The notes: generated from the sequence alone by a model not told the origin. A stretch of DNA of 33,195 bases from Opitutaceae bacterium (GCA_030693515.1 JAUYAK010000055.1:1-33195), one strand, 5' to 3'; counted from the first letter of the stretch, positions 7,399 to 16,616 are shown. A program made the numbers and translations.

Positions 7399-8895
7399 AT
7401 GCCACGTTTCCTCACCTTCGTCCTTCTCCTTTTACATTTCGCCCTCCTCGCCGCCGCCCGCGCGGCGGAAACCCGCCCCAACTTCCTCGTCATCCTCTGC
7501 GACGATCTGGGCTACGGTGACATCGCGAGCTACGGGCATCCACACATCCGCACACCCCATCTCGACCGCCTCGCCCGCGAGGGCACGCGGTTCACGAGCG
7601 CCTACTCCGCCGCGCCGGTGTGTTCGCCGTCGCGCGTCGGCCTGCTCACGGGCCGCAGCCCCAACCGCGCCGGCGTCTTCGATTGGATTCCCGCCGCCGC
7701 ACCCGGGGCCACGACCGCGGAGAGCCGCCACCTCACGCACCTGCGTCGCGAGGAAATCACTTTGCCGCGCCTCCTCCGCAGCGCGGGCTATGCCACGGCG
7801 CTGAGCGGCAAGTGGCATTGCAACGCCGCCTTCAACACCGCCGCGCAGCCGCAGCCCGGCGACGCCGGCTTCGACCACTGGTTCGCCACGCAGAACAACG
7901 CCGCGCCCTCGCACGAGAACCCACGCAACTTCGTCCGCAACGGCTCGCCCGTCGGCCCGCAGGAAGGCTTCAGCTGCCAGCTCGTCGCCCGCGAAATGAT
8001 CGGCTGGATCGAGCGGCAGCGCACCGACAAACCCGCGCAGCCGTTCTTCGGGTTTGTCGCGTTCCACGAGCCGCACGAACCGGTCGCCTCGCCCGCCGAT
8101 CTCGTCGCCAGCTACCGCGCGGTCGCCCGCAACGAGGACGAGGCGCAGTATTTCGCCAACGTCACCAACCTGGACCGCGCCGTCGGCGATCTCCTCGCCG
8201 CCCTCGATCGGCTCGGCCTCGCCGACAACACCGTCGTCTATTTCTCCAGCGACAACGGCCCCGAGACGTTCCTCCGCTACCCCGCGGGCAAGCGCTCCTA
8301 CGGCACGCCCGGCCCGCTCCGCGGCATGAAGCTCTGGACCACCGAAGCCGGCGTCCGCGTGCCGGGCCTCCTCCGCTGGCCCGGCCGGGTCAAGGCCGGC
8401 CACGTCGCCGCCGATCCTGTGAGCTCGCTCGATCTCCTGCCCACCTTCACCGCACTCGCCGGCGCCAAGGTCCCCTCCGATCTCAAGCTCGACGGCACCG
8501 ATATCCGCTCCGCCTTCACCGGCGGCCCCGTGCGCCGCGCGCAGCCGCTCTTTTGGTTTTATTACAACGCGATCAATGATCAGCGCGCCGCGCTCCGCGA
8601 CGGCCCATGGAAACTCCTCGCACGCCTTGATGGCGGCACCCTCCCGCGTTTCACCAATATCAACACCGCCAGCGCCCCGCAGGTCCGCGCCGCCAAACTC
8701 ACCGACTTCTCGCTCTACCGCGTGAGCGACGACATCGGCGAGGCCCGCGACGTCTCGGCCACCGAGCCCGCCAAGCTGCGCGAACTCAGTGCCAAGATGG
8801 AGACACTCTACCGCGAAGTCGCCACCACCATGCACGTCTGGCCGGATGTGCCCGTCTCCGCCGCGCCGGCGGCCCCGAAGAAAAAGAAGCAGTAG
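7399..8895 (+). CDS. Secreted arylsulfatase
   Basis: The product is 498 residues with a signal peptide (about 1-23, ending RAAE). The sulfatase signatures are complete. The metal-binding pair in CDDLGYGD is at 35-36. CSPSRVGLLTG contains formylglycine Cys75. LSGKWHCN follows, then HEPHEP and the C-terminal metal motif SSDNGPE. The C-terminal half ends with a Lys-rich tail (APKKKKQ). The C-terminal layout is of the ordinary arylsulfatase A type, but I cannot name the substrate or SulfAtlas subfamily. It ends in TAG. The next gene in the same direction begins 100 bases on. Confidence 0.92.
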   Translation: MPRFLTFVLLLLHFALLAAARAAETRPNFLVILCDDLGYGDIASYGHPHIRTPHLDRLAREGTRFTSAYSAAPVCSPSRVGLLTGRSPNRAGVFDWIPAAAPGATTAESRHLTHLRREEITLPRLLRSAGYATALSGKWHCNAAFNTAAQPQPGDAGFDHWFATQNNAAPSHENPRNFVRNGSPVGPQEGFSCQLVAREMIGWIERQRTDKPAQPFFGFVAFHEPHEPVASPADLVASYRAVARNEDEAQYFANVTNLDRAVGDLLAALDRLGLADNTVVYFSSDNGPETFLRYPAGKRSYGTPGPLRGMKLWTTEAGVRVPGLLRWPGRVKAGHVAADPVSSLDLLPTFTALAGAKVPSDLKLDGTDIRSAFTGGPVRRAQPLFWFYYNAINDQRAALRDGPWKLLARLDGGTLPRFTNINTASAPQVRAAKLTDFSLYRVSDDIGEARDVSATEPAKLRELSAKMETLYREVATTMHVWPDVPVSAAPAAPKKKKQ

Positions 8896-8995
8896 GCGTG
8901 GCCGTCCCGAAAAACTCAAAAGCAAGAGGTGGTTGCCCATCCGAGCCTCCTCATCTCCTTTCTGTATCCGTCTCATTATCCCCCTCCCATTACCT

Positions 8996-9457
8996 ATGAA
9001 AACCTCGCCGTTGCTCGCCACGCTCTGCCTCGCCCTCTCCCTCGCCACCGCCTCCCTCCGTGCCGCCGATCCTGCCGCCGCTTGGCGCGCGGCCGATGAT
9101 GCGCGCATCGCCGTCATGATCTCGGCTGATCCCGCGAAGCTCGCCGTCGTGTTTTCCGACGACCTCCTCTACGTCCACTCCAACGGCAAGGTCGACACCA
9201 AGGCTACCTTTCTCCCCGCCATCGCCGAGGGCCGCTCCGTTTATCGCAAGGTCACCTACGAGCAGCGCGACTTCCGCGAAGTGGCGCCTGGGCTCGTGCA
9301 CATGACCGGCCGTTGCCGCGTGCAGCTCGGCAAGACCGCCCCCTACAACGAACTCTACCTCTCCGTCCTCGCCGCCTACCGCCTGGAAAAAGGCGTCTGG
9401 CGCTTCCTCGCCTGGCAGTCGGCCAAGCTGGTTGAGCCCGCCCCGGCCGCGAAGTAG
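8996..9457 (+). CDS. Secreted NTF2-like (DUF4440/SnoaL-type) protein
   Basis: The product is 153 residues. The ATG at 8996 gives a signal peptide (MKTSPLLATLCLALSLATA...RAAD); an in-frame extension upstream overlaps the sulfatase and is implausible. The mature part looks like a nuclear-transport-factor-2 fold: an N-terminal helix with ADDARIAVMISADPAKLAVVF, then SDDLLYVHSNGKVDTKATFL, then beta strands ending in WRFLAWQSAKL. DUF4440 members include ketosteroid-isomerase-like enzymes and small-molecule binding proteins. Active-site residues cannot be assigned here. It is probably periplasmic. Its link to the sulfatases rests only on position. Confidence 0.8.
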   Translation: MKTSPLLATLCLALSLATASLRAADPAAAWRAADDARIAVMISADPAKLAVVFSDDLLYVHSNGKVDTKATFLPAIAEGRSVYRKVTYEQRDFREVAPGLVHMTGRCRVQLGKTAPYNELYLSVLAAYRLEKGVWRFLAWQSAKLVEPAPAAK

Positions 9458-9635
9458 CAGGCGGACGTGTCTATCCGACCGAGGCTGCCACTTCCGCCTC
9501 CCATCACCGGGATTCGCCGCACTGCGCAGTCCTCGGCAGGTGATTCGTGAGGCGACGATCACCCGCGCCCGTTTCATGATTGGCATTCAACATGGTAGTG
9601 ACGTTCGCTGCTCCCGTCTCCACTCCCGCGCTTCC

Positions 9636-10973
9636 ATGCTCAACCGCTTCTTCCAACTCCCGCAGCACGGCACGACGGTCGGCCGTGAACTGCAGGCCGG
9701 CCTCACGACGTTTGCCGCGATGGCCTACATCCTCGCGGTCAACCCCGCCATCCTCGCCAACACCGGCATGGACAAGGGCGCGCTCGTCACCGTCACCGCC
9801 CTCTCCGCCGCCGTCGCCACCGCGATCATGGCGCTCCTCACCAACTACCCGATCGCGCTCGCGCCCGGCATGGGGATCAACGCGTTCTTCACCTTCACCA
9901 TCGTGCTCGGCCGAGGAGTGCCATGGAGCGAGGCGCTCGGCATGGTCTTCGTCAACGGTGCGATCTTCCTCGCGCTCTCCGTCACGGGCGTGCGCGAGAA
10001 AATCATCGCGGCGATTCCGCATGCGCTGAAAATCGCGATCACCTGCGGCATCGGGCTCTTCATCGCCTTCATCGGCCTGAAAAACGGCGGCGTGATCGTG
10101 GCCAACCCGGCCACGTTCGTCGGCCACGGCGACTTCGCCTCCGGCCCGGTGGCCCTGTGCCTCGCCGGCATCGCGCTCACGGCCGTGCTGATCGCCTACC
10201 GCGTGCCCGGCGCGATCGTGATCAGCATGGCGACGGTGACGATCGCCGGGCTCTTCGTCGGCGCGGGCGCGGGCCAGATGGTCACGCAGCTCCCCGCCTC
10301 GCTCGTCGCGATGCCCGCCTCGCCTGAGCCGGTGTTTCTCAAGCTCACGTTCCAGTTTCTCACCAACAGCAACGCCCTGCTCCTCGCCCTCCCGCTCATC
10401 CTCACGCTGCTGCTCGTGGATATGTTCGACAACATCGGCACCCTCATCGGCGTGACGAAGCGCGCGGGCTTTCTCCGGCCCGATGGCACGCTGCCCAAGG
10501 CCGGTCGCGCCCTGGTGGCCGACTCGCTGGCGACGCTGCTGAGCGCGCTCTTCGGCACCTCGACCGTGGTGAGCTACATCGAGTCGGCTTCGGGCGTCGA
10601 AGCCGGCGGGCGCACCGGCCTGACCGGCCTCACCACGGCGGCGCTCATGCTGCTCGCGCTGTTCTTCACGCCGCTGATTCTCATCGTGCCCGCGGCCGCG
10701 ACGGCCCCGGCGCTCGTGATCGTGGGCGTGTTCATGATGCAATCGGTCACGGAGATCGACATGAGCGACTTCAAAATCGCCACGCCGGCCGTGCTCACGC
10801 TGCTGGCGATCCCGCTCACCTTCAGCATCGCGGAAGGCATCGGCTTGGGCCTCATCATGGCGGCGATTCTCGCCCTCGCGCTCGGCGAACCCAAGAAGCT
10901 CACCCCGCTGGGCTACGCGATCGCGGGAATTTTCTTCCTGCAATTTTTCCACCTCTGGCCGTTCCGGGCCTGA
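9636..10973 (+). CDS. NCS2-family (AzgA-type) purine permease
   Basis: The product is 445 residues and highly hydrophobic, with about 12-14 predicted transmembrane segments. The start ATG at 9636 (MLNRFFQLPQHGT) matches the usual N-terminus of this family; upstream in-frame codons look non-coding. AzgA-branch signatures are present: LQAGLTTFAAMAYILAVNP near the start, ALAPGMGINAFF, the LLVDMFDNIGTLIGV motif, and FGTSTVVSYIESASGVEAGGRTG. These proteins are proton symporters for adenine, guanine or hypoxanthine in the inner membrane. Which purine it carries cannot be decided from sequence alone. I looked for a purine riboswitch in the 178-base leader and saw none. It converges on the TonB receptor gene. 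Confidence 0.93.
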   Translation: MLNRFFQLPQHGTTVGRELQAGLTTFAAMAYILAVNPAILANTGMDKGALVTVTALSAAVATAIMALLTNYPIALAPGMGINAFFTFTIVLGRGVPWSEALGMVFVNGAIFLALSVTGVREKIIAAIPHALKIAITCGIGLFIAFIGLKNGGVIVANPATFVGHGDFASGPVALCLAGIALTAVLIAYRVPGAIVISMATVTIAGLFVGAGAGQMVTQLPASLVAMPASPEPVFLKLTFQFLTNSNALLLALPLILTLLLVDMFDNIGTLIGVTKRAGFLRPDGTLPKAGRALVADSLATLLSALFGTSTVVSYIESASGVEAGGRTGLTGLTTAALMLLALFFTPLILIVPAAATAPALVIVGVFMMQSVTEIDMSDFKIATPAVLTLLAIPLTFSIAEGIGLGLIMAAILALALGEPKKLTPLGYAIAGIFFLQFFHLWPFRA

Positions 10974-10986
10974 CGCAACGGTGGTG

Positions 10987-11045
10987 GTGGGAGCGAGCTG
11001 GTTCGCGACGCGCACCCGTGAAGTCGCGAGCCAGCTCGCTCCCAC
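10987..11045. repeat. REP-like palindrome between convergent genes
   Basis: Two 23-base arms (10987-11009 and 11023-11045) are inverted copies with one mismatch, separated by 13 bases. The arm begins GTGGGAGCGAGCTGG. The layout and the GTGGGAGC lead resemble repetitive extragenic palindromes known from other Gram-negative genomes. It lies between the convergent permease and TonB receptor genes and would form a stable hairpin in either transcript. Confidence 0.7.
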
Positions 11046-11053
11046 AAGAACGG

Positions 11054-11083
11054 AAAAAAGGCCGCCCATGTGCGGGCGGCCTT
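11054..11083 (-). terminator. Rho-independent terminator of the TonB receptor gene
   Basis: On the minus strand a perfect 10-bp stem (arms 11074-11083 and 11058-11067, loop 11068-11073) is GC-rich (GGCCGCCC core). It is followed by a T run that is the complement of AAAAAA at 11054-11059. It lies about 50 bases past the receptor's stop codon, as expected. Confidence 0.85.
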
Positions 11084-11131
11084 GCGAGAGGTGGAGCGCG
11101 TTGACCCCAACGCGCCTTCAGCTGGTGCGAC

Positions 11132-13546
11132 TCAGAAATTATATTTGATCGTGAAGCGGCCCATCGTGCCCGGGAGTGGGAGGATGGACGCGTTGCCATA
11201 GACGGCATTTGGCGGCGCCCAGTTCTTCTCGTCCGTCAGGTTGCTGAGGTTGACGCGGAATTCCCACTGCTTCGTGCGGTAGGCCACGCTGCCATCGATC
11301 TGAAACTGGCGCGGGATGGTGAGCGTGCCCGCGAAATTGTTGATCATCTCGCCGGTGACCATGCCATTCATCGTGACGCTCCAACCGGTGTCGAACGTGT
11401 AGGACGCGAGGGCGTTGAAGAGATGGCGCGGGAGGCCGGAGACGCGGCCCTCGGTGCTCTTGGAGGCGAAGAACTGGCCGACGCCGCCGTCCGCTTGGAA
11501 GCCCGCCGAGGTCTTGGCCCCGAGATACGAGTAGGACACCGTGCCATAGAGGTGCTTGTTCGGCTGGTAGTTCATCTCGGCCTCAAAGCCCTTGGTGCGG
11601 AACTGCTGGATGATGGTGCTGCTCGTGCTCTTGAAGGTGCGCTTCTGGTCGAACACCGCGAAGTTCAGGAACACCTTGCTCTCCATGAGCGCATACTTGC
11701 TGCCGAGTTCGACGAGCTCACTCGGCTGGAGGAAGTTGTCCTTGAAGAGCGCGGTGCCGGCGGCGTTCCAACCGGTGATGCCGCCGCCGTTGCCGACCGC
11801 GCCGGAGGTGTTTTTGCTGTTGTTGTAGGTCGCGTAGACGCTCGAGGTCGGCGTGAGCTTGTAGATCACCGAAGCATTGTAGTTGGGAATCCACACGCTG
11901 ATACTCGCGCTCGGGCGGCTCGCCAACAGCGGCTCGGTCACATCGGCATGGAAACGGTCCAGGCGTCCGCCGGCGACGACGCTCAGGCTCTCCGAGAGGC
12001 GGTAGGTCCCCTGCGCAAACGGCCCGATCGTGATGCCCTTGGAGTCGTTGGTGTCGCCGTTCTGGATGCCGTCGGTCGCGTAGCGCCCGGGCCAGCCTGG
12101 CACGGGCAGGCTCGTGAAGGGATTGGGGAAGTTGACCGAGTTGTAGACGTTGATGAAGCGCGGGTCCTTCGTGAGGTCCCAGACGTTGGCGGGCTCGAAG
12201 AAGTAGTCGTCGTAGGCCTTGGTGCGCTGGTAGCGGATATCGAGGCCGGTGTTGAGGGTGTAATTCTTCTTCGTGAAGACGATCTCCGTGCGGTTCTCCG
12301 CGAACCACGAGGGATCGATGATCTCGGAATAGTAGTAGCTGCTGAGCGTGTTGCGGGCGGTGTAGCTGGCGAAGGAGTTGTTGGTGATCCGCAGCTCGGG
12401 ACTCACCGTGAAGGTCTGGATCGCCTGCGCGTTGAACTCGCGGCCGGTCGAGTGGTCGCCCGGCTTGAGCAGGCGCTGGTGGCGGCTGATCTTCACGGTC
12501 GGGCCGAAGACGACGCGGTTGTTGGCCGGGAAGCCCGAGGTCACCCAGCGTGAGTTCTGCGGGTCCGAGACCGGCGCGGCGGGGCCGCCGATGGTGTTGA
12601 TGTTGGTGAACGAGATCGGCTGGCCGCGCGAGTCGGCGAAGCCGAAGGGATAGCGGGCGAAGTCCGGCGCGGCGTTGCTGTTCACGCCGGTGAGATAGTT
12701 GCCGTTGTCGATGAGGTCCTGCGTCACGCGGTTGAGGCCCCAGTTCTCGGTGTAGTTATAGAACGCCGCCGTGGCGTTCAGGAAGATCTCCCAGCCCTTG
12801 GACGGGCGGAGCGTGAGCGCGCCGTAGATGGAGTGGTTCTTGTTGTAGTAGTCCCAGGCGTAGCCCTTGGAGTCGGTGCCGGAGTAGCTGAAGCGGTAGG
12901 CGGCCGTGGGCGAGATCGGGCCGCCTTGGTCGATGGTCCACTCCTTCTGCGAATAGGAGCCGACCGTGATGCTGATCGAGCGCTTGGGCGCGTCGAAGTA
13001 GGGCCGCTTGGTCACGAGGTCCACGAAGCCGCCGACATACATCGAGGTGCCTTGGACCGCGGTAGCCGGGCCCTTCACGATGTTGACGGATTCGACGGAG
13101 TTGAAGTCGAGGGGGAGACCGTTGCCGTTGGAAGTGATGCGGCCGCGCACGCCGTTGATGAAGACATCGGCGGTGAGGCCGCGGATGGCGGGATTGGCGG
13201 GCGCGCCGAAATTGGTGGTCGAATAGGCGCTCGAGGTCAGCTTGGTGAAGTCGAGCACGCTGCCGATGCTGATGTCGCTCAGCTGCTGGCGGGAGATGAT
13301 GGTCACATTGCGTGGCACATCGACGATGTTGTCGTTGGTGCCGAACACCGAGGTGAAGGGCCGCGCCGTCGGGAGGATCTGCCGCTCGATGGGCACATCC
13401 TTCACCTCAAACTTGGCCATCGTGGTGATTTCGGGATCGGTTTTGGCCGGAGCGGCAGCAGCGACGGCGGATGCAGCGGCGGCGAGCCCAAGGCCCGCTG
13501 CCACCAGCACGGTGAGAGGCAGATAGCTGAGTTTACGGTGGATCAC
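11132..13546 (-). CDS. TonB-dependent outer-membrane receptor
   Basis: The product is about 804 residues, using a GTG start at 13546 that leads straight into a basic N-terminus and hydrophobic signal peptide (HRKLSYLPLTVLVAAGLGL). An alternative GTG at 13579 would add 11 residues. After a short lead-in (TTMAKFEVKDVPIE) comes a plug domain (DVPRNVTIISRQQL ... NPAIRGL ... VNIVKGPATAVQG ... GGFVDLVTKRP). A long beta-barrel region follows and ends in the terminal aromatic KYNF. The protein imports a bulky ligand using TonB energy. The plug resembles siderophore-type receptors, but such proteins also carry oligosaccharides. It lies next to galM and a FecR-domain gene on the same strand. Confidence 0.92.
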   Translation of the reverse strand: MIHRKLSYLPLTVLVAAGLGLAAAASAVAAAAPAKTDPEITTMAKFEVKDVPIERQILPTARPFTSVFGTNDNIVDVPRNVTIISRQQLSDISIGSVLDFTKLTSSAYSTTNFGAPANPAIRGLTADVFINGVRGRITSNGNGLPLDFNSVESVNIVKGPATAVQGTSMYVGGFVDLVTKRPYFDAPKRSISITVGSYSQKEWTIDQGGPISPTAAYRFSYSGTDSKGYAWDYYNKNHSIYGALTLRPSKGWEIFLNATAAFYNYTENWGLNRVTQDLIDNGNYLTGVNSNAAPDFARYPFGFADSRGQPISFTNINTIGGPAAPVSDPQNSRWVTSGFPANNRVVFGPTVKISRHQRLLKPGDHSTGREFNAQAIQTFTVSPELRITNNSFASYTARNTLSSYYYSEIIDPSWFAENRTEIVFTKKNYTLNTGLDIRYQRTKAYDDYFFEPANVWDLTKDPRFINVYNSVNFPNPFTSLPVPGWPGRYATDGIQNGDTNDSKGITIGPFAQGTYRLSESLSVVAGGRLDRFHADVTEPLLASRPSASISVWIPNYNASVIYKLTPTSSVYATYNNSKNTSGAVGNGGGITGWNAAGTALFKDNFLQPSELVELGSKYALMESKVFLNFAVFDQKRTFKSTSSTIIQQFRTKGFEAEMNYQPNKHLYGTVSYSYLGAKTSAGFQADGGVGQFFASKSTEGRVSGLPRHLFNALASYTFDTGWSVTMNGMVTGEMINNFAGTLTIPRQFQIDGSVAYRTKQWEFRVNLSNLTDEKNWAPPNAVYGNASILPLPGTMGRFTIKYNF

Positions 13547-13695
13547 GTCCCACTCGAAGCAGGCCGCAGACCAACACACAACCGAACTTCATTAAAAATG
13601 GCTTGGGCGGAATAAATCTCTCCGGGCCGGTTCTTCGGCCCAGGCGAAACCGCCCTTCGGGATGCTGGTCCTGCGCCCGGGCGTGGCGCCCCGCC

Positions 13696-14871
13696 TTACT
13701 CGGTCGAAAACCGATAGACCGTCGCGCTGCGATAGACCTGCCCCGGCCGCACGATGGTGGAGGGGAAGCCCGGCTGATTCACCGCATCGGGAAAATGCTG
13801 GGTCTCGAGACAAAAGCCGTCGCGCTGGGCGTAGGGACGGCCGGATTTGCCGGTGATTGTGCCGTCGAGGAAATTGCCGGTGTAGAGCTGCACGCCCGGC
13901 TCCGTCGTCAGCACCTCCAGCACCCGGCCGGTCGTCGGCTCGCGCACTCGCGCGGCCAGCGTCGGCTCACGGCGCGGGGCGTCGGCCAGCACGAAATTAT
14001 GATCGTAGCCAAGGCCGCGCTCGAGCTGCTCGTGCTTCTGCCCGATGCGTGCGCCGATCGCCTGCGGTTTCGTGAAATCGAACGGCGTGCCTGCGACAGG
14101 TGCGAGTTCGCCGGTGGGAATCAGCCCCGCGTTGACCGGCGTGTAGCGCTGCGCGCGAAGCTCGAGCACGTGGCCGAGGATGTCGCCACGGCCCTCGCCG
14201 CGCAGGTTGAAATAGGCGTGGTTGGTGAGATTCACCGGCGTGGGCGCATCGGTCGTCGCGGTGTAGTCGATGCGCAGTCCGCGATCCGCGGTGAGCGAGT
14301 AGAGCACCTCGATGCGCAGCGTCCCGGGATAGCCCTCCTCGCCCGCCGGGCTCGCGAGCGAGAGGCGCAGCGCGGCGCGGCCCTCGCGCACCAAGGGCTC
14401 CGCGGCCCAGAGTTCCTTGTCGAAGCCGGCGACGCCACCGTGGAGGTGACACGGGATGCCGCCCGGCGAGTTGTTGGTCGCGAGCGTGCAAGTTTTTCCG
14501 TCCAGCGTAAACTTGCCACCCGCGATCCGGTTGCCGACGCGGCCGATGATCGCGCCGAAGTAGGGCGACTTGGCCGCGTAGCCCGCCACCTCACTGTAGC
14601 CGAGCGTCACATCGGCCAGCTGCCCGGCGCGATCCGGCGCGAGCAGCCGCACGATGATTCCGCCGTAGTCGGTGATTTCGGCGGTGAAGCCGTCGGCGGC
14701 GCGGAGGGTGAAGAGTTGCGCGGTGCGGCCATCGGGGAGTTTCCCAAACGGCCGCGCGGTGGGGAGAGGGTCGGCGGCGTGCAAGCGGGCCGACAGCAGG
14801 CCAAGCGCGAGGCTGAAAAGCAAGCGGAGCATGGCGGCCCGGCGCTTCGTCACCGCACCGGCGGTTTTCAT
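13696..14871 (-). CDS. galM: Aldose 1-epimerase (mutarotase), exported
   Basis: The product is 391 residues. Galactose-mutarotase motifs are all visible: FGAIIGRVGNRIAGGKF, CHLHGGVAGFD, the catalytic-His region NLTNHAYFNL, LGYDHNFVL, LTTEPGVQLYTGNF with the catalytic Glu, and ETQHFPDAVNQPGFPS. The enzyme interconverts alpha and beta anomers of aldoses. A signal-like segment (AMLRLLFSLALGLLSARLHAAD) suggests a periplasmic enzyme. The ATG at 14871 overlaps the stop of the upstream FecR gene by four bases (ATGA). An internal ATG at 14832 would give a tidier signal peptide. The overlap favours 14871, with coupled translation. It ends in TAA 150 bases before the TonB receptor start. Confidence 0.93.
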   Translation of the reverse strand: MKTAGAVTKRRAAMLRLLFSLALGLLSARLHAADPLPTARPFGKLPDGRTAQLFTLRAADGFTAEITDYGGIIVRLLAPDRAGQLADVTLGYSEVAGYAAKSPYFGAIIGRVGNRIAGGKFTLDGKTCTLATNNSPGGIPCHLHGGVAGFDKELWAAEPLVREGRAALRLSLASPAGEEGYPGTLRIEVLYSLTADRGLRIDYTATTDAPTPVNLTNHAYFNLRGEGRGDILGHVLELRAQRYTPVNAGLIPTGELAPVAGTPFDFTKPQAIGARIGQKHEQLERGLGYDHNFVLADAPRREPTLAARVREPTTGRVLEVLTTEPGVQLYTGNFLDGTITGKSGRPYAQRDGFCLETQHFPDAVNQPGFPSTIVRPGQVYRSATVYRFSTE

Positions 14872-16616
14872 CGGATGAGAATCGGCACGGCCTGACCGTT
14901 GTAGGCCCGGCGCGTGAGCGGGGTCGTCGTTACAGCATCGGCGCTGAAGCGCACGGACACCGGCGCGGTTACAAGCGTGCTGGTGGAGATTTCCTTGGGA
15001 CTTAGCAGCAGCGAGCCGGAGATCAGATGAATCTCCAGCGCTTCAGCGTTCGGCAGGTAACGCCCGATGAACTCGGTCCCGCGAATGCCAAGATTCCCGT
15101 AGACCGTCGTGAAATCGGAATTCTCCTTCTTGGCGATCAGTCCGCTGACGTAGCGAAACTGGCCCTCCATCCAGCTGTAGCTGGACCCGTTCGCGTCCGG
15201 ATTGGTCGGATCATAAACATGCGCGTCGATCGGCAAGGTGGTGTTGGGTCCGAGTCCGAGTGTGCTCTGATCGCTGAATTCCACCTGGGTCTTGCCGTCA
15301 CCGCCCGTCGAAATCGTGTCGTCCGCCTGAATCATGTCGTCCTTGGTGAGCGGGCGGGTCTCACCGTTCCGCGTCAGGTTCACCGTGCCTTGCAGATTCG
15401 TGATGCGACCGATGGCGTCGGCGTTCTTGTTCGGCCCGCCGGGTGCCGGAGCGGGCGCAAAATAAAGGATCTGCGAGGCGCGGGAAACGGCATAGCCGAT
15501 GCCCTCCTTGGTGAGTTCGTAGAGCGTCGGCCCCCGTGGTTTAGGCGCGGCGGCCGCGGCCACGCGGCGGCTGCTTTCCGGCGCCAGCGCGCCGAAGACG
15601 CCGCGCGGCATCGGCACGACTGCCCCGACCTTGGTTGGCGTCTGGGGCAAAATACGGATTTGAATTTCGTTGTTCGCCTTCATGTTGCCGCCGACCACCC
15701 GGTAGCGGACGTAGGCCACGCCGGGAATAATCACCGACCAGGGCCCTTGGGCGGCCCGCATCGGGGCGATGCGATGTTCCTGGCCGGCAAAGAGGATCTG
15801 ATCGCGCCGCTCCTCGGTGGTGTTTTTCCGGAGCAGCGCCTCGCGCTGGCGGTTGGCGGCCAGCACCAGCTCGCCGGCCTTGCCCATCTGGGCGAGCACG
15901 GTGTGGAGCGTCGGCAGCCCGAGATCCTTCGCGCGCGCCGCATAAAGATCCTGCAGGTTCTCCACAAAGTCGGCGCCGAGCCGGCCGCGGAATTCCGGGA
16001 TCACCTCGTCAATGATCGCCCGATAGCTGGCCCCCATCTTGGCGTAACTCAGGCCGGCTTGAATCGCCCACGACACCTTCTGCAGATCGTGCGGCGTTCG
16101 GCGTTTCACGACGGTCCCGCGCCACAGCAAGGTGGAAATGGCATCCGCCGCCTTGCCCTGCACCGGGCCCACCTGATACGCCGCGCCCGCGCCGCCACGG
16201 TGCACGGAATACTCCGAGCAAAACGCGACCGCCCGCACCACGTAGTCGCCGGGCGGCAACGGCTGGTCCCAATTGTCCGCCGTGACCTTGAACCGCATCG
16301 GATTAAACGGCCCGGCGCCCGGCAGCGTGTTCACGGCGGGATAGAGCGAGCTGGCGTCGAGCTTCAGCGGGAGCTGGTGATCAAGCAGCGTGCTCACGGC
16401 TTCCTGCAGCGCCTTCTGCTTCAGGCTCGTGATTACGTCGGTGGCGGATGCGGCGCCAGCCTTCGCGTTGGCCGCGTGCGCCGCCAGCGGCATCGCGCAG
16501 GCCACGGCCGCCAGCAGCCAGGCGCCGCGCCATGACCAACGCCCGCCCCGGCCGGGGCGCGATATTCTCTCGCCAACCGGCGACACGCGGGACCGCGGTT
16601 CATTTTCATCGCTCAT
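14868..16616 (-). CDS. FecR-domain exported protein, large N-terminal extension
   Basis: The product is 582 residues from ATG 16616 (MSDENEP). A single hydrophobic segment (about 31-50, WLLAAVACAMPLAAHAAN) acts as a signal or anchor. The first ~380 residues are unfamiliar and partly helical, with low-complexity Ala/Pro linkers at 350-400. A clear FecR domain covers about 402-540: GRITNLQGTVNLTRNGE, DTISTGGDGKTQVEFSDQSTLGLG and VYGNLGIRGTEFIGRY. Classical FecR proteins are inner-membrane regulators relaying TonB-receptor signals to an ECF sigma factor. No sigma factor is in the window and the architecture differs, so a structural or surface role is equally likely. Its stop overlaps galM's start. 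Confidence 0.82.
   Translation of the reverse strand: MSDENEPRSRVSPVGERISRPGRGGRWSWRGAWLLAAVACAMPLAAHAANAKAGAASATDVITSLKQKALQEAVSTLLDHQLPLKLDASSLYPAVNTLPGAGPFNPMRFKVTADNWDQPLPPGDYVVRAVAFCSEYSVHRGGAGAAYQVGPVQGKAADAISTLLWRGTVVKRRTPHDLQKVSWAIQAGLSYAKMGASYRAIIDEVIPEFRGRLGADFVENLQDLYAARAKDLGLPTLHTVLAQMGKAGELVLAANRQREALLRKNTTEERRDQILFAGQEHRIAPMRAAQGPWSVIIPGVAYVRYRVVGGNMKANNEIQIRILPQTPTKVGAVVPMPRGVFGALAPESSRRVAAAAAPKPRGPTLYELTKEGIGYAVSRASQILYFAPAPAPGGPNKNADAIGRITNLQGTVNLTRNGETRPLTKDDMIQADDTISTGGDGKTQVEFSDQSTLGLGPNTTLPIDAHVYDPTNPDANGSSYSWMEGQFRYVSGLIAKKENSDFTTVYGNLGIRGTEFIGRYLPNAEALEIHLISGSLLLSPKEISTSTLVTAPVSVRFSADAVTTTPLTRRAYNGQAVPILIR

Noticed and set aside
9458-9635. Purine riboswitch before the NCS2 permease
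   Set aside because: The conserved purine-aptamer core and paired loops are not visible in the leader.
9504-11069. Long minus-strand frame (521 codons) opposite the purine permease
   Set aside because: Its product is an Arg/Glu/His/Gly-rich shadow with no domain, while the plus strand encodes a clear membrane transporter.
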